The position numbers and the translations under genes are program-made. Of a stretch of DNA of 64,000 bases, positions 51,184-60,389 are shown piece by piece. Origin of the DNA: Bacillota bacterium. Its GTDB lineage: Bacteria > Bacillota > Clostridia > Oscillospirales > Oscillospiraceae. Each line of letters opens with the position of its first letter. Within the stretch, counting starts at the first letter, position 1. The notes beneath the pieces are model-generated. The model saw only the letters and a list, made by a program, of their open reading frames with translations, made no database searches and was not told the origin of the DNA. The DNA is taken from assembly GCA_023459875.1 (NCBI GenBank), contig JAEWRY010000004.1, positions 1 to 64,000 on the forward strand, given 5' to 3'.

Positions 51184-51221
51184 TAGCGTATCGGCTCCTC
51201 TCGCGTGAAGCAGTGGTATGC

Positions 51222-51251
51222 ATTATGATAGCCATTTTGCGGCTTTTCCAA
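51222..51251 (-). promoter_or_regulatory. probable promoter of lepB
   Basis: Minus-strand TTGGAA (51246-51251) and CATAAT (51222-51227), spacer 18. Confidence 0.42.
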
Positions 51252-51320
51252 CACAAACCCGGCATGGCGGTGTGATTGATTCATAGCCTGCTTGCCGGGC
51301 AGGCATATTATAGTCTTTTT

Positions 51321-53585
51321 TTAATGGGTTTGCAAGTCAATCAGCGTGACGCCGGGCATTTGGGCAAGGTAAGTTCCCTCCCGCCTGTGGCAGGTAAAGA
51401 GCAGAATCTGACGTTCTTTTCCGAGCTCCCGCAGGCAATCCAGCGCCAGGCCCATGCGGACGTCGTCAAAGGCGGTAAGCGCGTCGTCCAGGACCAGAGG
51501 CGCGGGGTCTTCCCGGGGCAGCGCCAGCTCGCACACCGCCAGGCGGACCGCCAGGTAAAGCTGATCTATGGTTCCCTGGGAGAGCAGCACGGCTTTACGG
51601 GGGAAGGCACCTGCTGCCTCGGTGGCGGAGGCTGAGAAATCCCGGGCGAGCGCAAGGCTGCCGTAGGCGCCGCCGGTGAGGCTGCGCATGAGCTCTCCCG
51701 CACGCCTGCCCAGCGCGGGGGAAAACCGCGCGGAAAGAGCTTCGTTGGCTTCACAGAGGACTTCCGAGGCGATTTCCAGGGCACGGTACTCCTGCTGGCG
51801 GGCGAAAATCTGGACTTTCAGTTCTTCCCGCCGTGCCTCCAGGGCTGCCGGATCGCCAAGGGTATTCATCTCACCTTTGGCCATGGCGAGTACCGAACGC
51901 AGACGGGTAAGCTCACGCACCGCCGCCTCCAGCGCCAGGTCCGTTTCCCGGGGGGAACGGGCGGGCGGATTCAGTGCTCCCTGTGAAGGCGAAGGCCGTC
52001 CCCCGGCCCGGGCCACGGCGGCAAGCATCCCCTCGGCCCCTTCCCGGCGGACGGAAGCGGCAGAATATTCTTCCTGCAGCTTAAGCGCCCGGGAAAGCGC
52101 GGCGGAGATGCCGTAAGTGTCGGTTACCTCCGGAGCGAAGGCGCGCACAAAGAAGAACAGGCTTTCCTCCAGCGCTCCGCTCTGTTGGATCAGGTCGGCG
52201 AGAGAAAGAGAGAGGGCTTCGGTCTTCCGTTCTTCCTGTGCCGCCAGTTCATATTTTTCTCGGTAAACTGCGGCAGCAAGCAAGAGCTCGTCGGCTTTCT
52301 GGGCCCCGTAGCCGGACAGAATAGCGGACCCGGCCGCCCGGCGTTTCCGCCGCGAGACGTTTTCCAGAAGAAAGAAAATGAGTCCCGCCGTGATGAATAG
52401 GGCGGAAATTAGAGGAGCCGCCCAATTGGGAAGGCCGGTGGCGCGAAGAGCGCCGGAGACTGCCAAAAAAGCCGCAAGAGCGCCGAGGATCAGAGAGAGT
52501 CCGCCGAGGAGGGAGGCTGTACGGCGGGGCCGTTCAAGCTCTTTCATATGGGAGATATCTTCGCTGACTTTGCGGTCCGCCCCGTTGGGGTCCAGACCCG
52601 GGAAACGCGGGTCGCCCGCCTCTTCCCTGGCCGTTTTCAGGGCGCGATTCGCGTCGGAAAGGCGGCTCTCGGCAGTGTCCGCGCTGTTTCTGAGATTGAG
52701 GAGAAGCGCCAGCTGTCCCTGAGCCTCCCGGAGCTTTTCCCGTTCGGGCAGAGCGCCAAAGCGGGAGAGGCGTTCGCGAAGAGAAGATTCCTCCAGACGG
52801 GCTTTCTCCAGTTCTGCCAGGGCGTCGTTATACTGCTGATCGAGCGCCGCCTGGGCGATGCGGCGGTGAAGCTCGCTTTCCGCCTCCAGCTCTTTGCGCT
52901 GCGTGTCCAGCGCTGAAATCTCCACAAGGGCGCCGTCATGGCGGCGCCGGGCGTCTTCCAGCCGGTCAAGTATGTCCTCAACGCAGGCCTTTTCTTCCTC
53001 CAGACGGGGGATCAGCCCTTTGCTTTTATTAACCTTGCGGCGGTTGCGCCAGTCCCGGAGCGCGGACTCGGCCTCGGTGTAAGAAATGGTCTCTTCTCCC
53101 GTGGAGACGAGAGCGGTAATGCGCCGTTCCAATTCCTCTGAGCCGCTGAAGAGAAGCGCTCCCTGTCCCACAAAGGCGGAGCGCTCATAAACTCCGCGGC
53201 CAACACCGAGAAGAAGTTCTCCCGCGTTCTCACCGTTCAGTTCCCCAACGGAGGTGCCGGTTTCGGCATACGCCGCCTCAAAGCCGCCGAAGGGAACGCT
53301 CCCCTTGGAAAAGCGGTGCAGGGTAATCTCCCGTCCGCGCCAGTGAAGTTCGGCGGTACCCTCCATAGGCGCGCCCGACCAGGGGGCGTAGCGGTTTTTA
53401 TCGGCGATCAAAGTTCCCTTGTCCCGCTCCCGGGTGGAGATGCCGTAGAACATGGCCCGAAGAAAGGCGCACCAGGTGGATTTACCTCCCTCGTTGGGAG
53501 CGTAGATGATGTTGAGCCCCGACCCAAGGGCTAATGTTTCTTTACTGAGCTTGCCGAAGGAGGCGGTCAGTTTATGTATCCTCAT
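51321..53585 (-). CDS. YhaN-like membrane-inserted SMC/SbcC-type ATPase
   Basis: A 754-residue ATPase. Walker A is at 29-37 (APNEGGKST), then a long coiled-coil half, a pair of hydrophobic helices near 357-380 and 388-408, the second coiled-coil half, signature LLSQGTIDQLYLAVRLAV and Walker B PLVLDDALTAFDD. The internal membrane pair is the mark of YhaN and separates it from soluble SbcC/Rad50. It overlaps the YhaO-like nuclease gene by four bases. YhaN and YhaO probably form a membrane-tied SbcCD-like complex for DNA end processing. Start at 53585, matching MRIHKLTASFGKL. Confidence 0.88.
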   Translation of the reverse strand: MRIHKLTASFGKLSKETLALGSGLNIIYAPNEGGKSTWCAFLRAMFYGISTRERDKGTLIADKNRYAPWSGAPMEGTAELHWRGREITLHRFSKGSVPFGGFEAAYAETGTSVGELNGENAGELLLGVGRGVYERSAFVGQGALLFSGSEELERRITALVSTGEETISYTEAESALRDWRNRRKVNKSKGLIPRLEEEKACVEDILDRLEDARRRHDGALVEISALDTQRKELEAESELHRRIAQAALDQQYNDALAELEKARLEESSLRERLSRFGALPEREKLREAQGQLALLLNLRNSADTAESRLSDANRALKTAREEAGDPRFPGLDPNGADRKVSEDISHMKELERPRRTASLLGGLSLILGALAAFLAVSGALRATGLPNWAAPLISALFITAGLIFFLLENVSRRKRRAAGSAILSGYGAQKADELLLAAAVYREKYELAAQEERKTEALSLSLADLIQQSGALEESLFFFVRAFAPEVTDTYGISAALSRALKLQEEYSAASVRREGAEGMLAAVARAGGRPSPSQGALNPPARSPRETDLALEAAVRELTRLRSVLAMAKGEMNTLGDPAALEARREELKVQIFARQQEYRALEIASEVLCEANEALSARFSPALGRRAGELMRSLTGGAYGSLALARDFSASATEAAGAFPRKAVLLSQGTIDQLYLAVRLAVCELALPREDPAPLVLDDALTAFDDVRMGLALDCLRELGKERQILLFTCHRREGTYLAQMPGVTLIDLQTH

Positions 53586-54679
53586 GGATGGATATCCTCC
53601 CCTCGCTCCAGCGCCGCCAGCCCGAAGCGAACGGCGTCTTCCAGCACGGCGCGTTCCTTTTCCTCTCCGCAGGAAGCAAGCCTTCTGCGCATGCCCTGCA
53701 GAAAAAGGCCGGCAAGAGTGTCTTCCTCCGTCCGGTCCCAAAGGTCCCTGCGGACACGGGTTTCGTCCCGGAGTGCGACACTGTAATAGAGAGGAGAGGC
53801 CATTGCCTCCAGAGGGGCGAGGTTCAGGCCCTCCGGACCGCTTTCTCCCGTGAGAAGAATACGGCAGATATCCCCGACCGGAGCGGCGGGCAGAGCTGAT
53901 TTGAGCGCATCTTCCGGGTTTCCGCCCACATCTACTGTTTTTATTTCATACCGGCGCTTGCACAGGGGGACAAAGCGCAGATCCATGCTTTGACGGGAGA
54001 CGGTGCCGCACAGCACGCCCTTTTCCCCCGTCTCGTCAAACCCCCTGCCCTCGGGACAGCCCGGGTAAGCCCAGGGGACGCTGAGCGCGCGCTGTAGGCC
54101 GGAAGCCATGTGGATATGGCCCAGGGCGGCGTAGTGGGCGCCGGTGGCGGCGAGACCGGCAGGATCGATGGGTGCGTAGCGCCCCGTCCTATTTCCCACG
54201 TCACCGTGAACGCAGAGAAGATGAATATTGCCGTCGTCGGGGACGGAAAAACCGGCCAGGGGGTCGTCGTCCCGGATTTTGGAGGTGAAGGCGCAGCCGT
54301 GCACCACGGCGGAAAGCCCGGGCAGTGACACCGACTCCATGTTCGGCGCGGTAAAGATATGTACGTTCTCCGGCCAGCGGAAGGTGACATAGGGGGAGCG
54401 GGCGGCGTAGGGGTCATGGTTGCCCGGAGAAATAAACACGGGAACATTGAGACTGCCCAGCGCCCTTGCCAGGGCCTGGGCGGTTTCGTAGTAGACCCGC
54501 TCCCCGTCAAACAAATCGCCAGGGAGGAGAACCAAATCGCATTTTTCCTCCGCTGCGAGACCGATAAGACGGGAGAGAAGCTCCCGTTGCTCGCTCCGCC
54601 GCTCTGCCGCCTTGTCGGGAGGCAGAGCGCGGAAGGGAGTATCCAGATGAAAATCGGCGGCATGAATGAATTTGATCAC
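53582..54679 (-). CDS. YhaO-like DNA-repair exonuclease (SbcD-type phosphoesterase)
   Basis: A 365-residue metallophosphoesterase. Metal-binding motifs HAADFHLDTPF, VLLPGDLFDGE, SPGNHDPYA, LLCVHGDVG and LGHIHMA run in the canonical order. It starts with GTG (54679) preceded by AGGAGG; the frame continues upstream into the preceding gene but without similarity. It sits between the YmdB-like gene and the YhaN-like ATPase with a four-base overlap, so it is probably the nuclease partner of YhaN. Confidence 0.9.
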   Translation of the reverse strand: MIKFIHAADFHLDTPFRALPPDKAAERRSEQRELLSRLIGLAAEEKCDLVLLPGDLFDGERVYYETAQALARALGSLNVPVFISPGNHDPYAARSPYVTFRWPENVHIFTAPNMESVSLPGLSAVVHGCAFTSKIRDDDPLAGFSVPDDGNIHLLCVHGDVGNRTGRYAPIDPAGLAATGAHYAALGHIHMASGLQRALSVPWAYPGCPEGRGFDETGEKGVLCGTVSRQSMDLRFVPLCKRRYEIKTVDVGGNPEDALKSALPAAPVGDICRILLTGESGPEGLNLAPLEAMASPLYYSVALRDETRVRRDLWDRTEEDTLAGLFLQGMRRRLASCGEEKERAVLEDAVRFGLAALERGEDIHP

Positions 54680-54690
54680 GAAACGTCCTC

Positions 54691-55473
54691 CTACTCGCGG
54701 ATGTCCAGCCGCTCCGCGGAAATGCACTTTTTCGTTTCCGTATCGATGGAAAAGATGACGCTCTCCAGCTTGCAGGGGCCTTCCGCCGCCTCATACCGGC
54801 TGGGCAGGCCGCCCAGAAACAGATTGACCGACTGCTGGGGCCGGATGCCCAGAACCGAGAGGGCGGGGCCCGTCATACCCAGGTCTGAGACAAATCCGGT
54901 GCCCTGAGGAAGCACCTGGCAGTCCGCGGTGGGGACGTGAGTGTGGGTCCCCCACAGGGCGGATACCCGCCCGTCCAGATACCAGGCCAGAGCTCCCTTT
55001 TCGCTGGTGGCCTCGGCGTGGAAATCCACCAGGATCAGATCGGCTCCGGCATTCTGGAGCAGCCGGTCGGCGGTGAAAAAGGGCGACTCTAGGTTGCAGT
55101 CCAGTTCCAGCCGGCCCATCAGGCTGAGAACGCCCACGCGCAGTCCCCTGGGGCCGTCATATACGCCGAAGCCTCTGCCCGGCACGGGAGAGGCGTAGTT
55201 GGCGGGGCGCAGGATGTAGGGGTTGGAGTCCAGATAATCGGCAATCTGAATGCGGTTCCAGGTGTGATTGCCCAGAGTGATTACGTCCGCCCCCGCGTCG
55301 AAGATGGCATCCGCCTGACGGGGGAGAATGCCGACGCCCGAAGCGTTTTCACCGTTCACCACCGTGAATTGAATATCTTTAAGGCGCTTGAGCTGCCGCA
55401 GATGGCGGCTCAAATAATCGATACCCGACTCGGCGCAGATATCGCCCACGGCGAGAACCTGGATGACTGGCAT
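54691..55473 (-). CDS. TIGR00282/YmdB-family metallophosphoesterase
   Basis: A 260-residue dimetal phosphoesterase. VLAVGDICAESGIDYL, VVNGENASGVGI, ADVITLGNHTWN, VDFHAEATSEK and GTHTHVPTADCQ are family marks. YmdB of Bacillus hydrolyses cyclic nucleotides and influences motility versus biofilm; activity here is inferred. GGGGGAA precedes the ATG. First gene of a probable three-gene transcript with the YhaO and YhaN homologues (11-base gap). Confidence 0.93.
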   Translation of the reverse strand: MPVIQVLAVGDICAESGIDYLSRHLRQLKRLKDIQFTVVNGENASGVGILPRQADAIFDAGADVITLGNHTWNRIQIADYLDSNPYILRPANYASPVPGRGFGVYDGPRGLRVGVLSLMGRLELDCNLESPFFTADRLLQNAGADLILVDFHAEATSEKGALAWYLDGRVSALWGTHTHVPTADCQVLPQGTGFVSDLGMTGPALSVLGIRPQQSVNLFLGGLPSRYEAAEGPCKLESVIFSIDTETKKCISAERLDIRE

Positions 55474-55499
55474 GGGAATTCCCCCTTTTCATGGACCTT

Positions 55500-55528
55500 A
55501 TTATATCTGATTTACGGGAAAAATACAA
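55500..55528 (-). promoter_or_regulatory. promoter of the YmdB-YhaO-YhaN operon
   Basis: Minus-strand TTGTAT (55523-55528) and a perfect TATAAT (55500-55505), spacer 17. Confidence 0.72.
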
Positions 55529-55567
55529 AATCCGTTGCCGGTTTGTGATTCCCGTAGAATCGGGTTC

Positions 55568-55771
55568 TTACGGTTTCCTGTTGAGCTTTTTCATTTCGCC
55601 CTTCTCGTCCACGACCCGGATGTTGTCCATGTGCGCCTCAAGGCTCTGACGAATCGCGGCACGGTATTCGCACCGGAGGGTTTCCCGCTCGGCGGTTTCC
55701 GCAGCCGTCAGATCCCTGGTTTTTGAAAGGCGTGTTAATTCACTGATTCGGTCGATTCTTTTTTGATCCAT
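55568..55771 (-). CDS. DUF896 (UPF0291) protein
   Basis: A 67-residue small basic helical protein. RIDRISELTRLSKTRDLTAAETAERETLRCEY is the DUF896 signature (YnzC/YlxR-size, member of the SOS-linked YneA operon in Bacillus, where YnzC belongs). The function is unknown. AAGGACGG precedes the ATG at 55771; the open frame upstream is not conserved. It lies 41 bases after the ABC exporter on the same strand. Confidence 0.88.
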   Translation of the reverse strand: MDQKRIDRISELTRLSKTRDLTAAETAERETLRCEYRAAIRQSLEAHMDNIRVVDEKGEMKKLNRKP

Positions 55772-55812
55772 AGTTTTTTCACCGTCCTTAGCATCCGGTG
55801 CGGACGATATAT

Positions 55813-57558
55813 TCATCCGCCGCTTTTCATAGTTTGCGCGCAATAGAGCGCGGCGTACTTCCCGTTTTTGGCCAGGAGCTCCTCGTGCGTCCCCTCCTCC
55901 GCGATCCCCGCCCCGTCGATGACGATGATGCGGTTTGCCGAGCGGATGGTGGAGAGCCGGTGGGCGATGATGAGCGTGGTGCGCCCGCAGGAGAGCTCGT
56001 CGAGGGACGCCTGGATCTGGACCTCGGTCACCGAGTCCAGCGCCGAGGTAGCTTCGTCAAGAATGAGGATGGGGGGATTTTTCAGGAAGATGCGCGCGAT
56101 GGCCACCCGCTGCTTCTGGCCGCCCGAGAGCATGATCCCCCGCTCTCCCACATAGGTTTCGAACCCGTCGGGCATTTCCATAATATCGTCATAGAGCTCC
56201 GCCTTCCGGGCGGCGTCGGCGATTTCCTCAAAGCTAGCCCCCGGCCTGCCGTAGCCAATGTTGTCGCAGATGGTCCCGGCGAAGAGGAAGCTGTCCTGCT
56301 GCACGACGCCGATGCTTTCCCGAAGTGACCGCTGGGTGAGGCGGCGAACGTCGCGGCCGTCTACCAGGATGCTTCCCTCCGACACATCGTAAAACCGGGG
56401 GATGAGCTGGCAGAGGGTGGATTTTCCGCCCCCGGATGGCCCCACCACCGCCACAGTCTCGCCCGGAGTGATATGAAGCGTCACGTGCTCCAGAACATCC
56501 TCCCCGTCGGGCGAGTACCGGAAGGAAACGTCTTCAATATCGATTTTACCCTTCGCGGGAGGCAGAACATTCGCGTCCGGTAAGTCCTCCACCTCCGGGC
56601 ACACCGCCATGAGCTCTGCGAACCGGTTGAACCCGGCCATGCCCTGCATGAAAAGCTCGGTGAAATTGGAGAGTTTGCGGATGGGGCCGATAAAGGTGGT
56701 GACATAGAGGGAGAAGGTAATGAGGTCGATATAATTCATTTTTCCCCCCATGATGAGAAGACCGCCGAAGGCGATGACAAGCACGGAGAGAATGCTCAGG
56801 GTAAATTCAAGACCGGAAAAATAAACGGCCAGGCTCTTGTAGTATTCCTTCTTCGCGTCCCGGAATTTATCGTTGGAACGGGCGAATTTTTTTATTTCGG
56901 CTTCCTCGTTGGTAAAGGCCTTGGTGGTGCGCATACCCGAGATGGAGGATTCCAGCTCGCCGTTGATGCCCGCCATTTTGCGCTTGACCTCCATGGAAGA
57001 GGCCATCATCCGCTTTCTCTGGAGAACGGTGAAGAGCAGAAAGAGCGGCACCACCGCGAAAATGACGAGCGCCAGCTCCCAGCGGATGGTGAGCAGAATG
57101 ACGAACGCGCCGGCGAGGGTAACGACGGAAATGAACAAATCTTCGGGGCCGTGGTGGGCCAGCTCGGTAATTTCGAAAAGGTCGCTGGTGACCCGGCTCA
57201 TGAGGTGGCCGGTGCGGTTTTTATCGTAAAAGGAAAAGGAGAGGTCCTGCATGTGGGTGAAGAGGTCTCTTCTGATATCCGCCTCGATACGCACCCCCAG
57301 CATATGTCCCCAATAGACCACGATATAATTGAGCAGCGACTTTATGATATAGGCGCCCACCAGGATCGCAATGACGGCGAAAAAAGCGCCGAACATCCGG
57401 CCGGGCAGCAGGCGTTCCATGGAGAGCTTGGAGACATAGGGGAAGGCCAGATCCACCAGAGAAATACAAAGAGCGCAGAAAAGATCCAGTACAAAGAGTT
57501 TTATATGAGGTTTATAATAGGAGACAAACATGCCAAACGGATGATCTTGTTTCCCCAT
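55813..57558 (-). CDS. ABC exporter, fused membrane and ATPase domains
   Basis: A 581-residue half-transporter that works as a homo- or heterodimer. Six helices fill residues 15-300, then the ATPase with Walker A VVGPSGGGKST, Q-loop VVQQDSFLFAGT, signature LSGGQKQRVAIA, Walker B ILILDEATSAL and IIAHRLSTIR. The class is MsbA/LmrA-like multidrug or lipid exporters. The start at 57558 follows an AAGGAGGAGC; an ATG seven codons earlier overlaps this site. No second half-transporter is adjacent, so a homodimer is likely. Confidence 0.92.
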   Translation of the reverse strand: MGKQDHPFGMFVSYYKPHIKLFVLDLFCALCISLVDLAFPYVSKLSMERLLPGRMFGAFFAVIAILVGAYIIKSLLNYIVVYWGHMLGVRIEADIRRDLFTHMQDLSFSFYDKNRTGHLMSRVTSDLFEITELAHHGPEDLFISVVTLAGAFVILLTIRWELALVIFAVVPLFLLFTVLQRKRMMASSMEVKRKMAGINGELESSISGMRTTKAFTNEEAEIKKFARSNDKFRDAKKEYYKSLAVYFSGLEFTLSILSVLVIAFGGLLIMGGKMNYIDLITFSLYVTTFIGPIRKLSNFTELFMQGMAGFNRFAELMAVCPEVEDLPDANVLPPAKGKIDIEDVSFRYSPDGEDVLEHVTLHITPGETVAVVGPSGGGKSTLCQLIPRFYDVSEGSILVDGRDVRRLTQRSLRESIGVVQQDSFLFAGTICDNIGYGRPGASFEEIADAARKAELYDDIMEMPDGFETYVGERGIMLSGGQKQRVAIARIFLKNPPILILDEATSALDSVTEVQIQASLDELSCGRTTLIIAHRLSTIRSANRIIVIDGAGIAEEGTHEELLAKNGKYAALYCAQTMKSGG

Positions 57559-57589
57559 GGACGCAGCTCCTCCTTCCAAATTCGTTAAA

Positions 57590-57619
57590 AGTATATCTCT
57601 TAAGGCGGTGAGTTGTCAA
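57590..57619 (-). promoter_or_regulatory. promoter of the ABC exporter gene
   Basis: Minus-strand TTGACA (57614-57619) and TATACT (57590-57595), spacer 18. Confidence 0.7.
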
Positions 57620-57650
57620 CAAAGGCAGGAAACACCAGGGAAGAACGAAT

Positions 57651-57853
57651 GGGGGCTGTCTCAAAATGCGTTTGCATTTTGAGACAGCCCCCTTCAAACA
57701 CGGCAAAATGCCTTGTTTGGCCGCTGCTGCGGGTTACTCAACGCAAAAAGGGGGCTCACACCCCCTTTTCACTCTTTTCCCCCGTCTGTTATCGACGGCT
57801 TTTGCATTCACTTCGTCATTAACATATCCGGCTTCTGTTTTGAGACAGGGCCC
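57651..57853. mobile_element. MITE-like or insertion-sequence remnant
   Basis: The left end is GGGGGCTGTCTCAAAATGC (57651-57669), repeated as a perfect hairpin with 57674-57692 around GTTT. The right end is TTTTGAGACAGGGCCC (57838-57853), so an 11-base core (CTGTCTCAAAA) recurs in inverse orientation about 200 bases apart. GGGCTGTCTCAAAA-type ends are common in Firmicutes insertion sequences. No transposase frame is inside. It fills most of the 343-base gap 57559-57901. Confidence 0.5.
57746..57769 (-). terminator. terminator after serA
   Basis: AAAAGGGGG (57746-57754) pairs with CCCCCTTTT (57761-57769); on the minus strand the stem is followed by TTTTTGCG. It lies within the MITE-like element, about 130 bases past the serA stop. 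Confidence 0.7.
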
Positions 57854-57901
57854 GGTTGTTTGCTCTTAGTATTCCCTTGTGGTTCCAGAGGGCTTCCCGT
57901 T

Positions 57902-59071
57902 TCAGCGGCGGAGTACGCGCACTCTAAGGATGCCACTCACAGCCCTGATCTCGTCGGCCACGGAATCGCCGATTTCAGCGTCCACATCCAGCAGGGTGTA
58001 GGCGTATTCCCCTCTGGATTTGTTGCTGAGGGTTTCCACGTTAACAGAGTCCTGAGAGAGAATCTTGGTGAAGGAAGCCAGCATGTTGGGGATATTCCGG
58101 TGGATGATGGCCAGGCGGGTCTTGGTGTTCCACTCCTGGTCGAGCGAGGGCAGGTTCACGGAATTCATGATATTTCCGTTTTCCAGGTATTCCCGGAGCT
58201 GTTCTGCGGCCATGACCGCGCAGTTGTCCTCGCTCTCGGGGCTGGAAGCGCCCAAATGAGGGATGGCGACCACATTTTTCATCAGGGTGACCTTATTGTT
58301 GGGGAAGTCGGTCACATAACAGGCCACCTTGCCCATATCAAGGGCGGCGATCAGATCGTCGTCGTTTACCAGCTCGCCCCGGGCCAGGTTGATGACGCGC
58401 ACCCCTGTCTTCATCTGAGAGAAGGCGTCCGCGTTCAGCATTCCGCGGGTGGAATCGGCAAGGGGAAGGTGGAGGCTTAAATAGTCGCAGGTCCTGTAAA
58501 TAACCGAGAGGTCCAGTACCCGGTGAACCGCCCGGGACAGGGAGAGGGCGGAATCCACGGACAGGAAGGGATCGTAGCCGTAAACCGTCATCCCCAGCTT
58601 GGTGGAGATGTTTGCCACCTGAACGCCGACGGCGCCCAGACCGATGATGCCAAGAGACTTGCCCATGAGCTCGGGCCCGGTAAAGGCCGATTTTCCCTTT
58701 TCCACCACGTCGGGAATGTCGGCGCCGGCTTCCGCCTGGGCGCGGACCCATTCGGCGCCGCCCACCACGTCTCTGGAGGCAACCAGCATGGCGCAGACAG
58801 CCAGCTCCTTCACCGCGTTGGCGTTGGCGCCGGGGGTGTTGAACACCACGATTCCGGCCTCGGTGCACTTGGGGACGGGAATATTGTTGGTGCCGGCGCC
58901 CGCCCTGGCAATCGCAAGAAGCGAATCGGGGAAGGCGTAATTTTTCATTTCCGCCGAACGGACCAGAATGCCCTCTTCATCCGTCAAATTGTCGCCCACC
59001 GCATAGGTCTCCGGGTCCAACTTGGAAAGCCCTACGGGGGAAATCTTATTGAGGGTCTTTATCTGATGCAT
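57902..59071 (-). CDS. serA: D-3-phosphoglycerate dehydrogenase
   Basis: A 389-residue 2-hydroxyacid dehydrogenase, short type. NAD-binding LGIIGLGAVGVQVANIS, catalytic Arg in VINLARGELV, the Glu and the His in AIPHLGASSPESEDN are in place, and a C-terminal ACT domain (LASFTKILSQDSVNVETLSN) suggests serine feedback. It makes 3-phosphohydroxypyruvate for the SerC reaction. It lies 12 bases after serC in one operon; serB is not in the window. Confidence 0.93.
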   Translation of the reverse strand: MHQIKTLNKISPVGLSKLDPETYAVGDNLTDEEGILVRSAEMKNYAFPDSLLAIARAGAGTNNIPVPKCTEAGIVVFNTPGANANAVKELAVCAMLVASRDVVGGAEWVRAQAEAGADIPDVVEKGKSAFTGPELMGKSLGIIGLGAVGVQVANISTKLGMTVYGYDPFLSVDSALSLSRAVHRVLDLSVIYRTCDYLSLHLPLADSTRGMLNADAFSQMKTGVRVINLARGELVNDDDLIAALDMGKVACYVTDFPNNKVTLMKNVVAIPHLGASSPESEDNCAVMAAEQLREYLENGNIMNSVNLPSLDQEWNTKTRLAIIHRNIPNMLASFTKILSQDSVNVETLSNKSRGEYAYTLLDVDAEIGDSVADEIRAVSGILRVRVLRR

Positions 59072-59083
59072 GAAAGTTCCCTC

Positions 59084-60169
59084 CTATTTATTCTTTTCAA
59101 ACGCGCTGATAAAGTCGCACAGCCTCTCCACGCCCTCGGTGGGCATGGCGTTGTAGATGGAAGCCCGCATGCCGCCGACCTTGCGGTGGCCCTTCAGGTT
59201 AGTAAAGCCCGCGGCGGTCGCTTCCTTCACGAATTTCTCGTCCAGCTCCTCATTCCCGGAGCGGAATACCACGTTCATGTCGGACCGGCTGCCCTTTTCG
59301 GCGGGGCAGAGAAATAGTTTGGAGGAATCCAGGGTGTCGTAAAGCATCTGAGCCTTATTCTTCTTGATGACCTCCATCTGGGATACGCCGCCCAGGTCCT
59401 CCAGCCAGTCCAGCACCAGGCCCAGAATATAGATGCACCAGCAGGGCGGGGTGTTGTACATGGAATCGTTTTCGATCATGGTTTTATAGCTCATCATCAC
59501 GGGGGTATAGGGCAGCTCGCTGCCCGCCAGGTCCTCGCGAACGACGGCCATGGTGAGACCAGCGGGAGCCATGTTTTTCTGAGCTCCAGCAAAGATGACG
59601 CCGTACCTCGACACGTCCACCGGACGGGAGAGAATGTCGGAGGACATATCGCACACCAGCGGCACGGAGCCCGTTTCGGGGATATACTGCCACTCGGTGC
59701 CGTAAATGGTGTTGTTGGCGCAGTAATAGAAATAACTGGCGTCAGGGTCCAGATTCAGGGCGCTTTGGTCGGGGATATAAGTGTGGTTTTTATCCTCGGA
59801 GGAAGCAGCCACGTGGATAGCACCGTATTTTTTAGCTTCTTTGTATGCCAGGGAGGAGAAGTTGCCGGTTACGGCGTAATCGGCCTTGCCGGTTTTGCCG
59901 ATCAGGTTCATAGGCGCCATAGCGAACTGAAGGGAGGCTCCCCCCTGGAGGAAGAGCACCTTATATCCGTCCGGGACGCTGAAAGCCTTGCGAAACTTCG
60001 ACTGAGTATCCTGAAAGATTTTATCGAAGACCTTAGATCGGTGACTCATCTCCATTACGGACATACCGGAACCGCCGTAGTTAGTGATTTCGGATCCGGC
60101 ACGGGTCAGAACTTCCAGAGGTAACATGGAAGGTCCGGCAGAAAAATTGTAGACGCGCTGCGTTGCCAT
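59084..60169 (-). CDS. serC: phosphoserine aminotransferase
   Basis: A 361-residue class V aminotransferase forming O-phosphoserine from 3-phosphohydroxypyruvate and glutamate. VYNFSAGPSMLPLEVL at the N-terminus, Lys198 in FAGAQKNMAPAG as the PLP site, and MNVVFRSGNEELDEKFV are family marks. GGGAATG context before the ATG shows AAAGGGGA. First gene of serC-serA, with a consensus-like promoter; the leader is about 50 bases, too short for a T-box. Confidence 0.95.
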   Translation of the reverse strand: MATQRVYNFSAGPSMLPLEVLTRAGSEITNYGGSGMSVMEMSHRSKVFDKIFQDTQSKFRKAFSVPDGYKVLFLQGGASLQFAMAPMNLIGKTGKADYAVTGNFSSLAYKEAKKYGAIHVAASSEDKNHTYIPDQSALNLDPDASYFYYCANNTIYGTEWQYIPETGSVPLVCDMSSDILSRPVDVSRYGVIFAGAQKNMAPAGLTMAVVREDLAGSELPYTPVMMSYKTMIENDSMYNTPPCWCIYILGLVLDWLEDLGGVSQMEVIKKNKAQMLYDTLDSSKLFLCPAEKGSRSDMNVVFRSGNEELDEKFVKEATAAGFTNLKGHRKVGGMRASIYNAMPTEGVERLCDFISAFEKNK

Positions 60170-60228
60170 GAGTCATTCCCCTTTCTATCGGTCTTAATTT
60201 TGCTTTACCTGAATAAAGCATTATTCGT

Positions 60229-60258
60229 ATTATATATGGAACCGTTCATTCGTGTCAA
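60229..60258 (-). promoter_or_regulatory. promoter of serC-serA
   Basis: Minus-strand TTGACA (60253-60258) and TATAAT (60229-60234), spacer 18. Confidence 0.7.
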
Positions 60259-60360
60259 TGCGGGGAGAATCCAAAAACAAGCGGACCGCTTTTGCGTTAT
60301 TTGTATAACATTCCATTTTTTCATCATAATTTGTATAAAGAAGCACAACGTTATTTGCGT

Positions 60361-60389
60361 TTGCTTTTTTATATGGGCAGGTGTAAAAT
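60361..60389 (+). promoter_or_regulatory. promoter of the nucleoside phosphorylase gene
   Basis: TTGCTT (60361-60366) and TAAAAT (60384-60389), spacer 17. The leader of about 135 bases ends with a small stem GGGTGA-AAAA-TCACCC (60501-60516) just ahead of the ribosome site. The remaining 60170-60529 shows no gene. Confidence 0.55.

Noticed and set aside
57613..57869. short plus-strand frames within the MITE-like element
   Set aside because: They lie over hairpins, have no similarity to a transposase and no ribosome site.
60170..60228. T-box before serC
   Set aside because: The leader from the predicted start is about 50 bases with no T-box sequence or terminator.
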